Positions 1-7,032 of a stretch of DNA of 7,102 nucleotides are shown in pieces. The first letter of the stretch is position 1. Every line of letters starts with the position of its first letter. Below the pieces are notes generated by a model that searched no databases, was not told the origin of the DNA, and was given only the letters and a program-made list of their open reading frames with translations. The position numbers and the translations under genes are program-made. Source of the stretch: CBDCWA01 sp046048295 (GTDB taxonomy: Bacteria; Pseudomonadota; Alphaproteobacteria; Rhizobiales; Hyphomicrobiaceae); NCBI GenBank assembly GCA_046048295.1, contig JBJOGJ010000205.1:1-7102 (forward strand), in the 5' to 3' direction.

Positions 1-425
<425 letters not shown>

Positions 426-446
426 AAGAGTTTGGATTCTGGACAA

Positions 447-467
447 CTTGGAGGGAATCACTCCAAG
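447..467 (-). other. Hairpin in the 16S leader
   Basis: CTTGGAG (447-453) and CTCCAAG (461-467) are perfect inverted copies around a 7-base loop. The stem can be prolonged past a one-base bulge. It lies about 20 bases before the mature 16S end and would be present in the precursor RNA. It may be a folding or processing element of the leader; a function is inferred only from its position. Confidence 0.4.
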
Positions 468-638
468 GTTACTGCGTAACGGGCACCTTCACACGATACC
501 CACGATACGATTTCTCGCACCGAGGTACCTGGTGATGGCTGAAACGCAGATAACGCCAGATATTCCGATGGTCCAACCCACTAGGGGAAGGACCCGCGCG
601 AACTCCGCCGCCTGCGTTTCCTCTTTCTTCATCTCACT

Positions 639-650
639 TGTCAAACAGCG
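639..650 (-). promoter_or_regulatory. boxA-like rRNA antitermination motif
   Basis: The minus strand reads CGCTGTTTGACA, which matches the boxA form TGCTCTTTGACA at 10 of 12 positions. BoxA in the nascent leader binds NusB and NusE (S10) and lets RNA polymerase pass early terminators in untranslated rRNA. The distance of about 215 bases from the 16S start and the location downstream of the promoter are right for this role. The same bases also look like a -35 hexamer (TTGACA), but no -10 hexamer follows at 16-18 bases, so boxA is the better reading. Confidence 0.6.
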
Positions 651-808
651 ACTCGACAAAAACACCTAATCATCAGCCCTTTACGAGGCTGACTTTCGAG
701 ACGACTAACTCCCCTGCCGGATGGACCCGGCCGAGAGTGCCGATCTTGATTGAGGATGTTGCCCGTCGAGGGCGGCAGAGCACTGTGTGCCCCGCAACGA
801 GGATGGAA

Positions 809-852
809 ATAATAGCATCCCGGGCACGTTGTCAACTCCTTCGTTAAAAAAA
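809..852 (-). promoter_or_regulatory. Probable rRNA operon promoter
   Basis: On the minus strand a perfect -35 hexamer TTGACA occupies 835-830. It is followed by TATTAT at 814-809 with a 15-base spacer, or by TTATTT at 812-807 with 17 bases. Directly upstream of the -35 is a run of seven T (plus-strand A at 846-852), which resembles the UP element of strong rRNA promoters. Transcription would start near 800-803. The -35 match and the A/T tract are seen directly; the choice of -10 and start site is inferred. Confidence 0.55.
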
Positions 853-941
853 GTTCGCATTTCTGCTTGTGGCCCAAGATCGTCTTGATTCGAAACGAGA
901 AAATCTTCACCTCCTTTGTGGAGGCCGCGCCGCCTTGCAAC

Positions 942-971
942 TTGGCGTGGGCGGAGTTTTGCGGGTATTGT
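942..971 (+). promoter_or_regulatory. Weak candidate promoter for the M23 gene
   Basis: TTGGCG (942-947) is followed after 18 bases by TATTGT (966-971); each hexamer agrees with the sigma-70 consensus at four of six positions. This is the best-spaced plus-strand pair I found upstream of the peptidase gene. An alternative -35, CTTGAC at 1008-1013, has no -10 at a proper distance. The match is weak and could be chance. Confidence 0.2.
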
Positions 972-1061
972 GCAGTCGTGGCCTGCACCGGTGCCCGTAG
1001 AGCGTTTCTTGACCGCCCCGGGCGGCCCTATCCAGTCTGGCAGGTCGTGGCCGCGCACGCC

Positions 1062-1080
1062 ATCGCGGAGAATCCGCGAT
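1062..1080 (+). other. Perfect 8-bp hairpin upstream of the M23 gene
   Basis: ATCGCGGA (1062-1069) and TCCGCGAT (1073-1080) form an 8-bp stem around the loop GAA and are followed by TTTG. The T run is too short for a convincing intrinsic terminator. It would sit in the 5' leader of the peptidase mRNA or act as a DNA site. It directly abuts the possible TTG start at 1082, which argues against that start. Confidence 0.45.
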
Positions 1081-1138
1081 TTTGCCGCGTTCCCGATGTA
1101 TGAGGGACGCTGGGGTACGTAAAGAGGGGTTCGACACA

Positions 1139-3196
1139 TTGGTCGATCGCAGGCGACATGCGCCGATCGCGAGATCGAGGGTTCCGCGCCACGGGGAGGC
1201 TGCGCAGGGGCTGAGCAATGTCTATCGTGGCCGGGCCCGGCGCACGCGCCATGACCTCTACGACGCCGACCACGAGGGTATGCGACGGGGCGGCCATTTC
1301 AGATGGCTAATGAGCACGTGCCTGGCAGCTGCGGTCGGCGCCGTGGCGATCGGTGTGGTGATCGTAGGTTCGCTCGACCAGTCCGTGATTTCGGAGGGCG
1401 GCCCGACGGTGCTGGAGCGCCTCCGAAAGAGCCATGCCGGCGAAAGCTGGCAGAAGCCTCGCCCGATCGACGGCCTGAAATGGTCGCTTCCGAAGGCCGA
1501 CCGCCTCATGGTGGCGGCAGACGTTCCGACCGCGCGTCATGTCATCCACGAGCAGGTCCAGGTGCGGAGGAACAACCGGCCGTTCATCCAGAACAGACCC
1601 TACGTTCGGATCGTCGCCAATCTCTACGCCCAGGAACTTACCACTGCCGAAAACATTCCGCCCTTCAATCCGCTTCAGCTCTATGCGCCACCGACCAGCG
1701 AAAAGGGCGGCACAAGACGGTATGGCACCGACGGCTCGGGGAGCGTTGCCATCAAGGTCGTCGAACTGTTGGGCGGGCTTCTCCCGGCAGAAGACGGGCT
1801 GGAGCAGCGCGATCGCGAGGCGATGGAAATCGTCTCCGAGCTCATGAAGGAACTGGACCCGTCATTGATGCGGCGCAGCTTCCAGCCCGACGGCCTCGAT
1901 GCCTTCACGCGCAATTTTGCCGCCCGCGGCGAGAACAGCACGGAGGGATTCGTCGTTCCGGCCCGCACGACTGTTCTCGAGAAACAGGCACCGGTCGCTG
2001 AGGAGCAAGCCGAAAACGATCTGGAAGGCAAGGAAGTGCGCGTCATCCGTGTGGCACGAGGTGACACGCTACTCAGGATCATGCGTCGCCTCGGCGCCGA
2101 GTCGTGGCAAGCCCGCGCCATGGTCGCCGCTGCCAACCCGTTATTCCAGGAGAACGAACTTTCCATTGGCAACGAGGTGCACGTCACGCTGGTGCCGTCG
2201 CTCACGCGCGAAGGAAAAATGGAGCCGGCGCGCTTCAGCGTATTCGGTGACGGACACATTCATCTTATCTCCGTAAACAGAAATGCAGCAGGCGAATTTT
2301 CTGCCAGCTCCACACCATTCGATAGCGCCACGCTGCGAGCTGCGCTAGGCAGCCAGGATGAACTGCAACAGGCAAGCCTTTACGCCAGCGTCTTCGCAGC
2401 CGGGCTGCAGCAGGGGCTGACGCCTGAGGCAATTCTGAAGGTCATGCAGATCCATGCTTCGGATACGGATTTCCGACGACGGATTTCCGCTGGCGACCGC
2501 GCCGAGTGGTTCTTCGACCTCCGCGATGAGAATGCTGAGGAAAAAGACCTCAGAGAGCTACTATACACCATGATTCAGGCCGGTGGAGAGGTGAACAGGT
2601 TCTGGAGATTCCGCAGCCAGGACGGCGTCGTTGACTACTACGACGAGTTCGGAAACAACTCCCGGAAGTTCCTCATGCGCCGTCCCGTACGCGGCGCCAA
2701 CGTTCGCCTGACTTCCGGCTTCGGCTTGCGATTCCATCCTATCCTGCGATACGCGAGGCCGCACAAAGGAGTCGACTGGGCAGGTCCCAGAGGCACACCC
2801 ATTCTGGCTGCAGGTAAGGGCATTATCGAGTTCGCAGGCCGGAAAGGCGAATACGGAAATTACATACGCATTCGGCACGCGAACGGTTACAAGACCGCCT
2901 ACGCACACTTGCACCGCATAGCCCCCAATATCACCGTCGGCGCCAGCGTACGGCAGGCACAAGTAATCGGCGAAATGGGCTCCACCGGCCTCTCGACCGC
3001 CACCCACCTGCATTACGAGGTACTCGCCAATTCCCGCTCGGTCGATCCACTTTCCATAGATGTGCCTCGCGAGCGAAGACTCGCCGGACGCGACCTCGCC
3101 GAGTTCCAACGCGAGCGGGCACGCATCGACGATCTCGTGCGCCGACAGCCATTCAAGACGATCAGCAACTGGATTCGGCAAGCGTCCAGACCTTGA
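1139..3196 (+). CDS. Membrane-anchored M23 family peptidoglycan endopeptidase (MepM/Csd3-like)
   Basis: Zinc metallopeptidase expected to cut peptide cross-links of peptidoglycan in the periplasm, allowing wall expansion. With the start chosen here the protein has 685 residues: a basic cytoplasmic N-terminus, one membrane segment at about 56-78, a long periplasmic part, a LysM-like region at about 302-350 (VARGDTLLRIMRRLGAE), a middle domain typical of MepM/Csd3 proteins (about 405-465), and the C-terminal M23 domain from about 522. The metal site is complete: HKGVD gives H542 and D546, HLHYE gives H625, and the accessory catalytic histidine in YAHL is H590. Start: the frame is open from TTG 1082 and holds ATG 1100, but neither has a Shine-Dalgarno sequence and 1082 touches a hairpin; TTG 1139 follows AAAGAGGGG at a fair distance. 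ATG 1278 would leave only ten residues before the helix. Family assignment is sure; bond specificity and start are inferred. Confidence 0.93.
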   Translation: MVDRRRHAPIARSRVPRHGEAAQGLSNVYRGRARRTRHDLYDADHEGMRRGGHFRWLMSTCLAAAVGAVAIGVVIVGSLDQSVISEGGPTVLERLRKSHAGESWQKPRPIDGLKWSLPKADRLMVAADVPTARHVIHEQVQVRRNNRPFIQNRPYVRIVANLYAQELTTAENIPPFNPLQLYAPPTSEKGGTRRYGTDGSGSVAIKVVELLGGLLPAEDGLEQRDREAMEIVSELMKELDPSLMRRSFQPDGLDAFTRNFAARGENSTEGFVVPARTTVLEKQAPVAEEQAENDLEGKEVRVIRVARGDTLLRIMRRLGAESWQARAMVAAANPLFQENELSIGNEVHVTLVPSLTREGKMEPARFSVFGDGHIHLISVNRNAAGEFSASSTPFDSATLRAALGSQDELQQASLYASVFAAGLQQGLTPEAILKVMQIHASDTDFRRRISAGDRAEWFFDLRDENAEEKDLRELLYTMIQAGGEVNRFWRFRSQDGVVDYYDEFGNNSRKFLMRRPVRGANVRLTSGFGLRFHPILRYARPHKGVDWAGPRGTPILAAGKGIIEFAGRKGEYGNYIRIRHANGYKTAYAHLHRIAPNITVGASVRQAQVIGEMGSTGLSTATHLHYEVLANSRSVDPLSIDVPRERRLAGRDLAEFQRERARIDDLVRRQPFKTISNWIRQASRP

Positions 3197-3460
3197 CGCT
3201 CGATCCATTATCGCTGGGTCGCGCAATTTCCAGGTAGAAGTCCTGTCCCTCCGAACACAATCAGCAACTGAAAGGCTGAGCCGAAGAAGGTCTCCTAGCC
3301 GAAGATAGCCATATTGTACCTGGACCAGGCCAAGGACGCTTGGCACCGCTTCGAAACCCTGCAAGAATCGCCAGCAGTAGGCCGGCCATCGGCCGCTCCG
3401 CTACCTGCATTGCCTGGACCCAGGCAGCTCCAAAAACAACCTTCGCAGAAAGGTACGCCC
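3197..3460 (+). other. Spacer between the M23 gene and the permease gene
   Basis: This 264-base stretch stays open in the permease frame from TTG 3314, but the encoded 49 residues (rich in Pro, Ala and Gln) lack a ribosome-binding site and do not resemble the permease family, so it is treated as non-coding. It contains two copies of AGCCGAAGA (3279-3287 and 3297-3305) and a 6-bp hairpin GCCAAG/CTTGGC (3329-3344). No clear terminator for the peptidase gene and no good sigma-70 promoter are visible. Confidence 0.5.
3449..3453 (+). promoter_or_regulatory. Ribosome-binding site that sets the permease start
   Basis: AAAGG at 3449-3453 lies 7 bases before GTG 3461. No such motif precedes the longer TTG start at 3314, so this site decides for the GTG. 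Confidence 0.6.
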
Positions 3461-4450
3461 GTGCTGGGGGGAATACTCGCGCTACTTGCCGCGGCAACTT
3501 TCGCCGCCAACAATGTCCTTGCCCGACGCGGTGTCGTGTCCGGCTCCGTCTTTCAGGCCCTGGCCATCACCATCCCGATCGGCGTACCGCTGTTCCTGTT
3601 GGCTGTCTTGTTGACCGGTAGTTTCGGCGAGCTCTGGCGCTTCTCGATCGACGGCTACGTGTTTCTGGCCCTCGCCGGCATCGTCCACTTCGTGTGGGGC
3701 CGCTACTGCCTCTATCGCTCAACCAAGGCAATGGGCGCCAACCTTACCGGCCCGGTACAACAGGTCGCGCTGATTGTGGCGCTGGTGCTGGCGATCGTCC
3801 TGCTCGGAGAAAAACTGACGCCACTGCGCCTGATCGGCCTCGCCCTGGTCATTGGCGGGCCGATATTGATCTTCACCGGCAAGGAAGACGGCGAAAAGTC
3901 GGAGAAAAAGAACGCCGGTAAGGCCACCGACTTCGTGCCGAACTATACGGAAGGCTACACTTGGGCATTGTTGTCCGCGACAGGCACAGGCATCAGCCCG
4001 ATCCTTGTCCGCTACGGCTTAGAGAACACCAACGTCGGCGCAGGACTGTGCGCCGGACTCATCTCCTATACCGCAGCAACTCTGGTGTTCATTGTCGTCC
4101 TGCTCGTGACGGGACGTGTGGCCCATTGCTTCGATATGGATGGGCGCAACGCACGCTGGTTCGCCTATGCGGGCTTCTTCGTCTTCCTCTCCCAGATGCT
4201 TCGCTACTTGGCATTCGTCTTCGCGCCGGTAACCGTTGTAACGCCGCTCCAGCGGCTCACCGTATTGTTCCGGATGTATTTCGGGTGGCTCCTGAATCGG
4301 GAATACGAGGTATTCGAGCCCAAGGTCATATGGGCGACTGTTGTGTCGGTGATCGGTGCGATTGCCTTGAGCATGAGCACCGACATCGTGATCGACAATG
4401 TTCCGATGCCACAATGGCTGATCGACTTCGCCCGGATGGAATGGCCCTGA
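3461..4450 (+). CDS. EamA/DMT-superfamily permease
   Basis: Integral inner-membrane protein of 329 residues with the two-repeat architecture of drug/metabolite transporters. The first EamA-like repeat covers about residues 1-140 and ends with the family-typical GEKLT (116-120) before the fifth helix. A charged linker (about 141-162, rich in Lys, Glu and Asp) follows, and the second repeat runs from about 165 to 307. Ten hydrophobic segments can be drawn. The first residues LGGILALLAAATFAANNVLA match the usual beginning of these proteins, which supports GTG 3461 over TTG 3314. Members export metabolites, amino acids or drugs, or import small solutes; nothing in the sequence or its neighbours reveals the substrate. 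The gene follows the peptidase gene by 264 bases on the same strand and converges with lepA. Superfamily assignment is firm; direction and substrate are unknown. Confidence 0.9.
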   Translation: MLGGILALLAAATFAANNVLARRGVVSGSVFQALAITIPIGVPLFLLAVLLTGSFGELWRFSIDGYVFLALAGIVHFVWGRYCLYRSTKAMGANLTGPVQQVALIVALVLAIVLLGEKLTPLRLIGLALVIGGPILIFTGKEDGEKSEKKNAGKATDFVPNYTEGYTWALLSATGTGISPILVRYGLENTNVGAGLCAGLISYTAATLVFIVVLLVTGRVAHCFDMDGRNARWFAYAGFFVFLSQMLRYLAFVFAPVTVVTPLQRLTVLFRMYFGWLLNREYEVFEPKVIWATVVSVIGAIALSMSTDIVIDNVPMPQWLIDFARMEWP

Positions 4451-4627
4451 TGGGGCGTGGCTGGACTGCATCCACTTGAGCAGAAGGCAGCCTGAGTCAA
4501 ATCTATCTCCGGCAGCACCTGCCCACAAATGGGGGCCACAGTGTTCTGAAGTCAACTCTCTCTTGCCGGAGTTTGATCGCAGCGCGATGTAACACTGGCT
4601 CGCCCGCTTGCACCAGCAGCAAGCGCT
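4451..4627. other. Convergent spacer between permease and lepA
   Basis: No gene is supported in these 177 bases. CTCCGGCA (4507-4514) recurs inverted as TGCCGGAG (4564-4571), 49 bases apart. A perfect hairpin lies just behind the lepA stop (4605-4625). Neither is followed by a T run, so transcription from both sides must end by weak or Rho-dependent signals, or by a structure not recognised here. Confidence 0.5.
4605..4625 (-). terminator. Hairpin directly after the lepA stop codon
   Basis: CGCTTGC (4605-4611) and GCAAGCG (4619-4625) form a perfect 7-bp stem with a 7-base loop, two bases after the lepA TAG. The bases after it on the minus strand are GGGCGAGCC, not a U tract, so it is a poor intrinsic terminator. 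It may protect the mRNA 3' end or mark a Rho-dependent end. Confidence 0.3.
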
Positions 4628-6430
4628 CTAGTTCTCGTCCATCTTGAGTGCCGCTATGAAGGCTTCCTGTGGGATTTCGACCTTCCCGAACTCTCGCATT
4701 TTCTTCTTGCCCGCCTTCTGCTTTTCCAACAGCTTGCGCTTCCGCGTGATGTCGCCGCCGTAGCATTTCGCCAGCACGTCCTTGCGAAGAGCACGGATCG
4801 TCTCGCGCGCGATGATCTTGGCGCCGATCGCCGCCTGGATTGGGATCTGGAACAGATGCTGCGGTATCAACTCTTTGAGCCGCTCGCACATTGCCCGCCC
4901 GCGTTGCTCCGAACGGCTCCGATGCACGATGATGGAAAGCGCATCGACCGGCTCGCCGTTGACGAGGATCGAAAGCTTGACCAGATCGCCTTCCTCGTAA
5001 CCGATCATCTGATAGTCGAAGGAGGCATAGCCCCGCGTCACCGACTTTAGGCGATCGTAGAAATCGAAGACGACCTCGTTCAATGGCAATTCGTAGACGA
5101 GCATCGCACGGGCACCGGCATAGGTGAGTTGCTTCTGCCGTCCCCGCCGGTCCTGGCAAAGCTTGAGTACTGCCCCGAGATAGTCATCCGGCACCAGGAT
5201 CGTGGCCTCGATCCAAGGCTCCTCAATACTCCGAATACGCACCGTTTCCGGCATGTCTGCCGGGTTGTGCAGCTCGATCGTCGTACCGTCGTTCAAGTTG
5301 ATTCGGTAGATGACGCTCGGCGCAGTCGTGATCAGATCGAGGTTGAATTCGCGCTCGAGCCGCTCGGTGATGATCTCGAGATGCAGAAGTCCAAGAAAGC
5401 CGCACCGGAAGCCGAACCCCAAGGCCGCCGAACTCTCAGTCTCGAACGAGAAACTCGCATCGTTGAGGCGCAATCGTCCCATGGCCTCGCGCAGGTCTTC
5501 GAAGTCGGCCGCATCGACGGGAAACAGGCCACAGAAGACCACAGGCTGGGCAGGCTTGAAGCCTGGCAGTGGCTCCGTGATCGGCGACTTTTCGCTGGTT
5601 ATGGTATCGCCGACGCGGGTGTCGGCCACCTCCTTGATTGCCGCCGTTATGAATCCCACCTCGCCCGGCCCAAGCTCAGTCAGCAACTCTTGCTTGGGGC
5701 GGAAGACGCCGACACGTTCCACCTGATAGGTGGCATCCGTCGACATCAGTCGGATGCGCTGTCCCTTCTTCAAGACACCGTCGATGACACGCACGAGAAC
5801 GACGACACCGAGATAGGCGTCATACCAGCTATCGACGAGAAGCGCCTTGAGCGGCGCCTTCGGATCCCCGCTCGGCGGTGGCAACCGTTCCACAATAGCA
5901 TCGAGCACGGCTTCTACGTTCAACCCCGTCTTCGCCGAGATCGGAATGGCATCCGATGCATCTATACCGATGACATCCTCGATCTGCTGTTTGACTCGGT
6001 CCGTATCGGCCGCCGGAAGATCCACTTTGTTCAGGACCGGCAGGATATCGAGATTGTTGTCGATGGCCTGATAAACGTTGGCGAGCGTCTGCGCTTCCAC
6101 GCCCTGCGAAGCATCGACCACCAGGACAGCACCTTCGCAAGCGGCGAGGCAGCGCGACACTTCATAGGCGAAATCCACATGGCCGGGCGTATCCATCAGA
6201 TTGAGCTGATAGGTCTTGCCGTCCTTGGCCTTGTAGTCGAGGCGAACCGTCTGCGCCTTGATGGTGATGCCGCGCTCCCGCTCAATCTCCATGGAATCGA
6301 GAAGCTGCTCCTTCATCTCCCGCTGCGTCACGTTACCGCAAAGCAGCATGAGGCGATCGGACAACGTCGACTTCCCGTGGTCGATGTGCGCGATGATCGA
6401 AAAGTTACGGATCAGTGATGGCTCTGTCAT
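4628..6430 (-). CDS. lepA: Elongation factor 4 (translation GTPase LepA)
   Basis: Ribosome-associated GTPase that binds elongating or initiating ribosomes and is reported to back-translocate tRNAs or aid 30S maturation; it acts in the cytosol and at the membrane. The 600-residue length is normal. All GTPase motifs are present: G1 AHIDHGKST (14-22), G2 region RERGITIK (51-58), G3 DTPGH (80-84, with the catalytic histidine H84), G4 NKVD (134-137) and G5 SAK (165-167). EF-G-like domains II, III and V follow, with FGFRCGFLGLLHLEI in the middle. The LepA-specific C-terminal domain carries KCYGGDITRKRKLLEKQK from about 555, which separates it from EF-G, TypA and RF3. The ATG at 6430 begins MTEPSLIRNFSIIAHIDHGK, as in other LepA proteins; the ribosome-binding site is weak (GGTGG). 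The H-NS-like gene is upstream on the same strand with a hairpin between, so separate transcription is likely. Confidence 0.98.
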   Translation of the reverse strand: MTEPSLIRNFSIIAHIDHGKSTLSDRLMLLCGNVTQREMKEQLLDSMEIERERGITIKAQTVRLDYKAKDGKTYQLNLMDTPGHVDFAYEVSRCLAACEGAVLVVDASQGVEAQTLANVYQAIDNNLDILPVLNKVDLPAADTDRVKQQIEDVIGIDASDAIPISAKTGLNVEAVLDAIVERLPPPSGDPKAPLKALLVDSWYDAYLGVVVLVRVIDGVLKKGQRIRLMSTDATYQVERVGVFRPKQELLTELGPGEVGFITAAIKEVADTRVGDTITSEKSPITEPLPGFKPAQPVVFCGLFPVDAADFEDLREAMGRLRLNDASFSFETESSAALGFGFRCGFLGLLHLEIITERLEREFNLDLITTAPSVIYRINLNDGTTIELHNPADMPETVRIRSIEEPWIEATILVPDDYLGAVLKLCQDRRGRQKQLTYAGARAMLVYELPLNEVVFDFYDRLKSVTRGYASFDYQMIGYEEGDLVKLSILVNGEPVDALSIIVHRSRSEQRGRAMCERLKELIPQHLFQIPIQAAIGAKIIARETIRALRKDVLAKCYGGDITRKRKLLEKQKAGKKKMREFGKVEIPQEAFIAALKMDEN

Positions 6431-6598
6431 GCCGGTTTGTTACCACCGCACGATGAAATGCAAAAGCCGTCTTCGCTGCACTCACAGCATATCTGGCGAG
6501 GACGAAGCTCGACTTCCGCCATGCCGATCCTGAACCGACAAGGCCCGGGACGCACCCGGGCTCCTGCAGATAACTGAAGTATTTTGGATCGATCTCAG
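6431..6598 (-). other. Spacer upstream of lepA
   Basis: These 168 bases hold the hairpin at 6543-6561 and presumably the lepA promoter. On the minus strand TATGCT near 6489-6494 could be a -10 element, but no good -35 lies 16-18 bases before it. No gene is supported. Confidence 0.35.
6543..6561 (-). terminator. Hairpin downstream of the H-NS-like gene
   Basis: GCCCGGG (6543-6549) and CCCGGGC (6555-6561) make a perfect, fully GC 7-bp stem with a 5-base loop, about 38 bases after the stop of the H-NS-like gene. On the minus strand it is followed by CTTGTCGG, which has only a short U-poor tail. It is a plausible terminator between this gene and lepA but not a canonical one. Confidence 0.4.
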
Positions 6599-6919
6599 TC
6601 AGAGCTTGAAGCTATCCAGCTTCGCTCCTGCCTTAATCTTTGCCGATAGCCATTTCGGCATGCGACCGCGCCCGGTCCATGTATTTCCCGGCTCCTTTGG
6701 GTCTGCATACTTCGCCGCGACCGGCCCCCGTGCCTTGCCCTTGCCGGACCCCACTATTTCGTTCCACGCGATACCCTTTTGAGCAGCCACCTGCCGAAAG
6801 TGTTCGCGCAGCTGTGACTTCTCCAGGTCGCGTTTTTCTTGAATGGCACGATCCACCCGGTTCCGCAGGTCCTGCAGTTCTTTCAAGTTCATTTTTTGCA
6901 GTTGTTGATCTCTAGCCAT
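6599..6919 (-). CDS. H-NS/HvrA-family DNA-binding protein
   Basis: Small basic nucleoid-associated protein of 106 residues. Residues about 5-45 are a charged heptad-like helix (LQKMNLKELQDLRNRVD and on) fit for the H-NS oligomerisation coiled coil. A Gly/Lys-rich linker (about 56-66) follows, and the C-terminal domain contains TWTGRGRMPKWL (80-91), the H-NS DNA-binding loop that enters the minor groove of AT-rich DNA. The family consensus has Q-G-R or R-G-R here; this protein has R-G-R, as I recall for HvrA-type alphaproteobacterial members. HvrA controls photosynthesis or nitrogen genes in Rhodobacter, but no target can be inferred for this copy. AGGA (complement of 6926-6929) lies 6 bases before the ATG, and a good promoter stands upstream. 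The adjoining AT-rich DNA would suit autoregulation, which is inference. It is divergent from the partial frame at the right edge. Confidence 0.92.
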   Translation of the reverse strand: MARDQQLQKMNLKELQDLRNRVDRAIQEKRDLEKSQLREHFRQVAAQKGIAWNEIVGSGKGKARGPVAAKYADPKEPGNTWTGRGRMPKWLSAKIKAGAKLDSFKL

Positions 6920-6952
6920 ACTTGTTCCTGTTCGTGGATACGCCGAATTCAG

Positions 6953-6981
6953 CTATAGTGGATTAGGAATTTATCGATCAA
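6953..6981 (-). promoter_or_regulatory. Promoter of the H-NS-like gene
   Basis: The minus strand has TTGATC (6981-6976), a 17-base spacer and CTATAG (6958-6953). This closely fits the alphaproteobacterial housekeeping form CTTGAC-N17-CTATAT. Transcription would start near 6946, giving a short leader of about 27 bases that contains the AGGA ribosome-binding site. Confidence 0.6.
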
Positions 6982-7007
6982 ATATCTTATTATCAACGGC
7001 CTGGCAA

Positions 7008-7020
7008 TTCTTCCGAAGAA
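7008..7020. promoter_or_regulatory. Palindrome, possible operator
   Basis: TTCTTC-C-GAAGAA is a perfect inverted repeat with 6-bp arms around one base. It lies between the H-NS-like promoter and the divergent partial frame, 12 bases before its ATG, a usual place for a repressor site. The single-base centre makes an RNA hairpin unlikely, so a protein-binding DNA site is the better guess. Chance cannot be excluded. Confidence 0.3.
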
Positions 7021-7032
7021 GCGTGAGTAATA

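Larger units (their letters stand above)
426..803 (-). other. 16S rRNA leader (precursor 5' region)
   Basis: This stretch of about 375 bases lies between the probable rRNA promoter and the mature 16S 5' end, with no credible gene in it. The short open frames in it have no ribosome-binding sites and no recognisable protein sequence. Within it are a boxA-like motif (639-650), a hairpin (447-467) and a short direct repeat of CACGATAC (492-499 and 501-508). In rRNA operons such leaders carry antitermination signals and form the 5' strand of the RNase III processing stem; the 3' strand would be outside the window, so that pairing cannot be tested here. Confidence 0.7.
836..1138. other. Non-coding divergent spacer between rrn and the M23 gene
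   Basis: About 300 bases separate the rRNA promoter (leftward) from the peptidase gene (rightward). The open frames here lack starts with suitable ribosome-binding sites and show no familiar protein. Contents that can be seen are the A/T tract at 846-852, an anti-Shine-Dalgarno-like stretch at 907-917 that can pair with GGAGG at 920-924, a GC-rich inverted repeat CCGCCC-C-GGGCGG at 1013-1025, and a perfect hairpin at 1062-1080. The promoter of the peptidase gene must be here or in the rrn region, but no strong plus-strand match stands out. Confidence 0.6.

Noticed and set aside
641..988. Minus-strand frame containing CPGC and a perfect ribosome-binding site
   Set aside because: There is no ATG, GTG or TTG at a proper distance from the site; it runs across the rRNA promoter and boxA into the leader, and the protein resembles nothing known. 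Kept only as a finding about the site itself.
1009..1033. TTGACC at 1009-1014 with CTATCC as a plus-strand promoter
   Set aside because: The spacer would be only 13 bases, too short for a sigma-70 promoter.
705..1139. Minus-strand frame of 144 codons in the divergent spacer
   Set aside because: It overlaps the rRNA promoter and the M23 5' region and lacks a convincing ribosome-binding site or protein features.
1303..2001. Plus-strand frame of 232 codons inside the M23 gene
   Set aside because: It is a second frame of the same gene, with the Arg/Pro/Gly-rich composition of an out-of-frame translation.
3181..3200. Hairpin AGCGTC/GACGCT over the peptidase stop codon as a terminator
   Set aside because: The stem is only 6 bp with an 8-base loop and no T run follows; too weak to call.
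2561..3364. Minus-strand frame of 267 codons opposite the M23 domain
   Set aside because: It overlaps the conserved catalytic domain of the peptidase, has no familiar motif, and is explained by codon bias of the opposite strand.
5129..6418. Long plus-strand frame of 429 codons opposite lepA
   Set aside because: It lies entirely within lepA on the other strand; the lepA product is complete with every GTPase motif. The antisense protein is rich in Arg, His and Asp and shows no recognisable domain, as expected of a shadow frame in GC-rich DNA.
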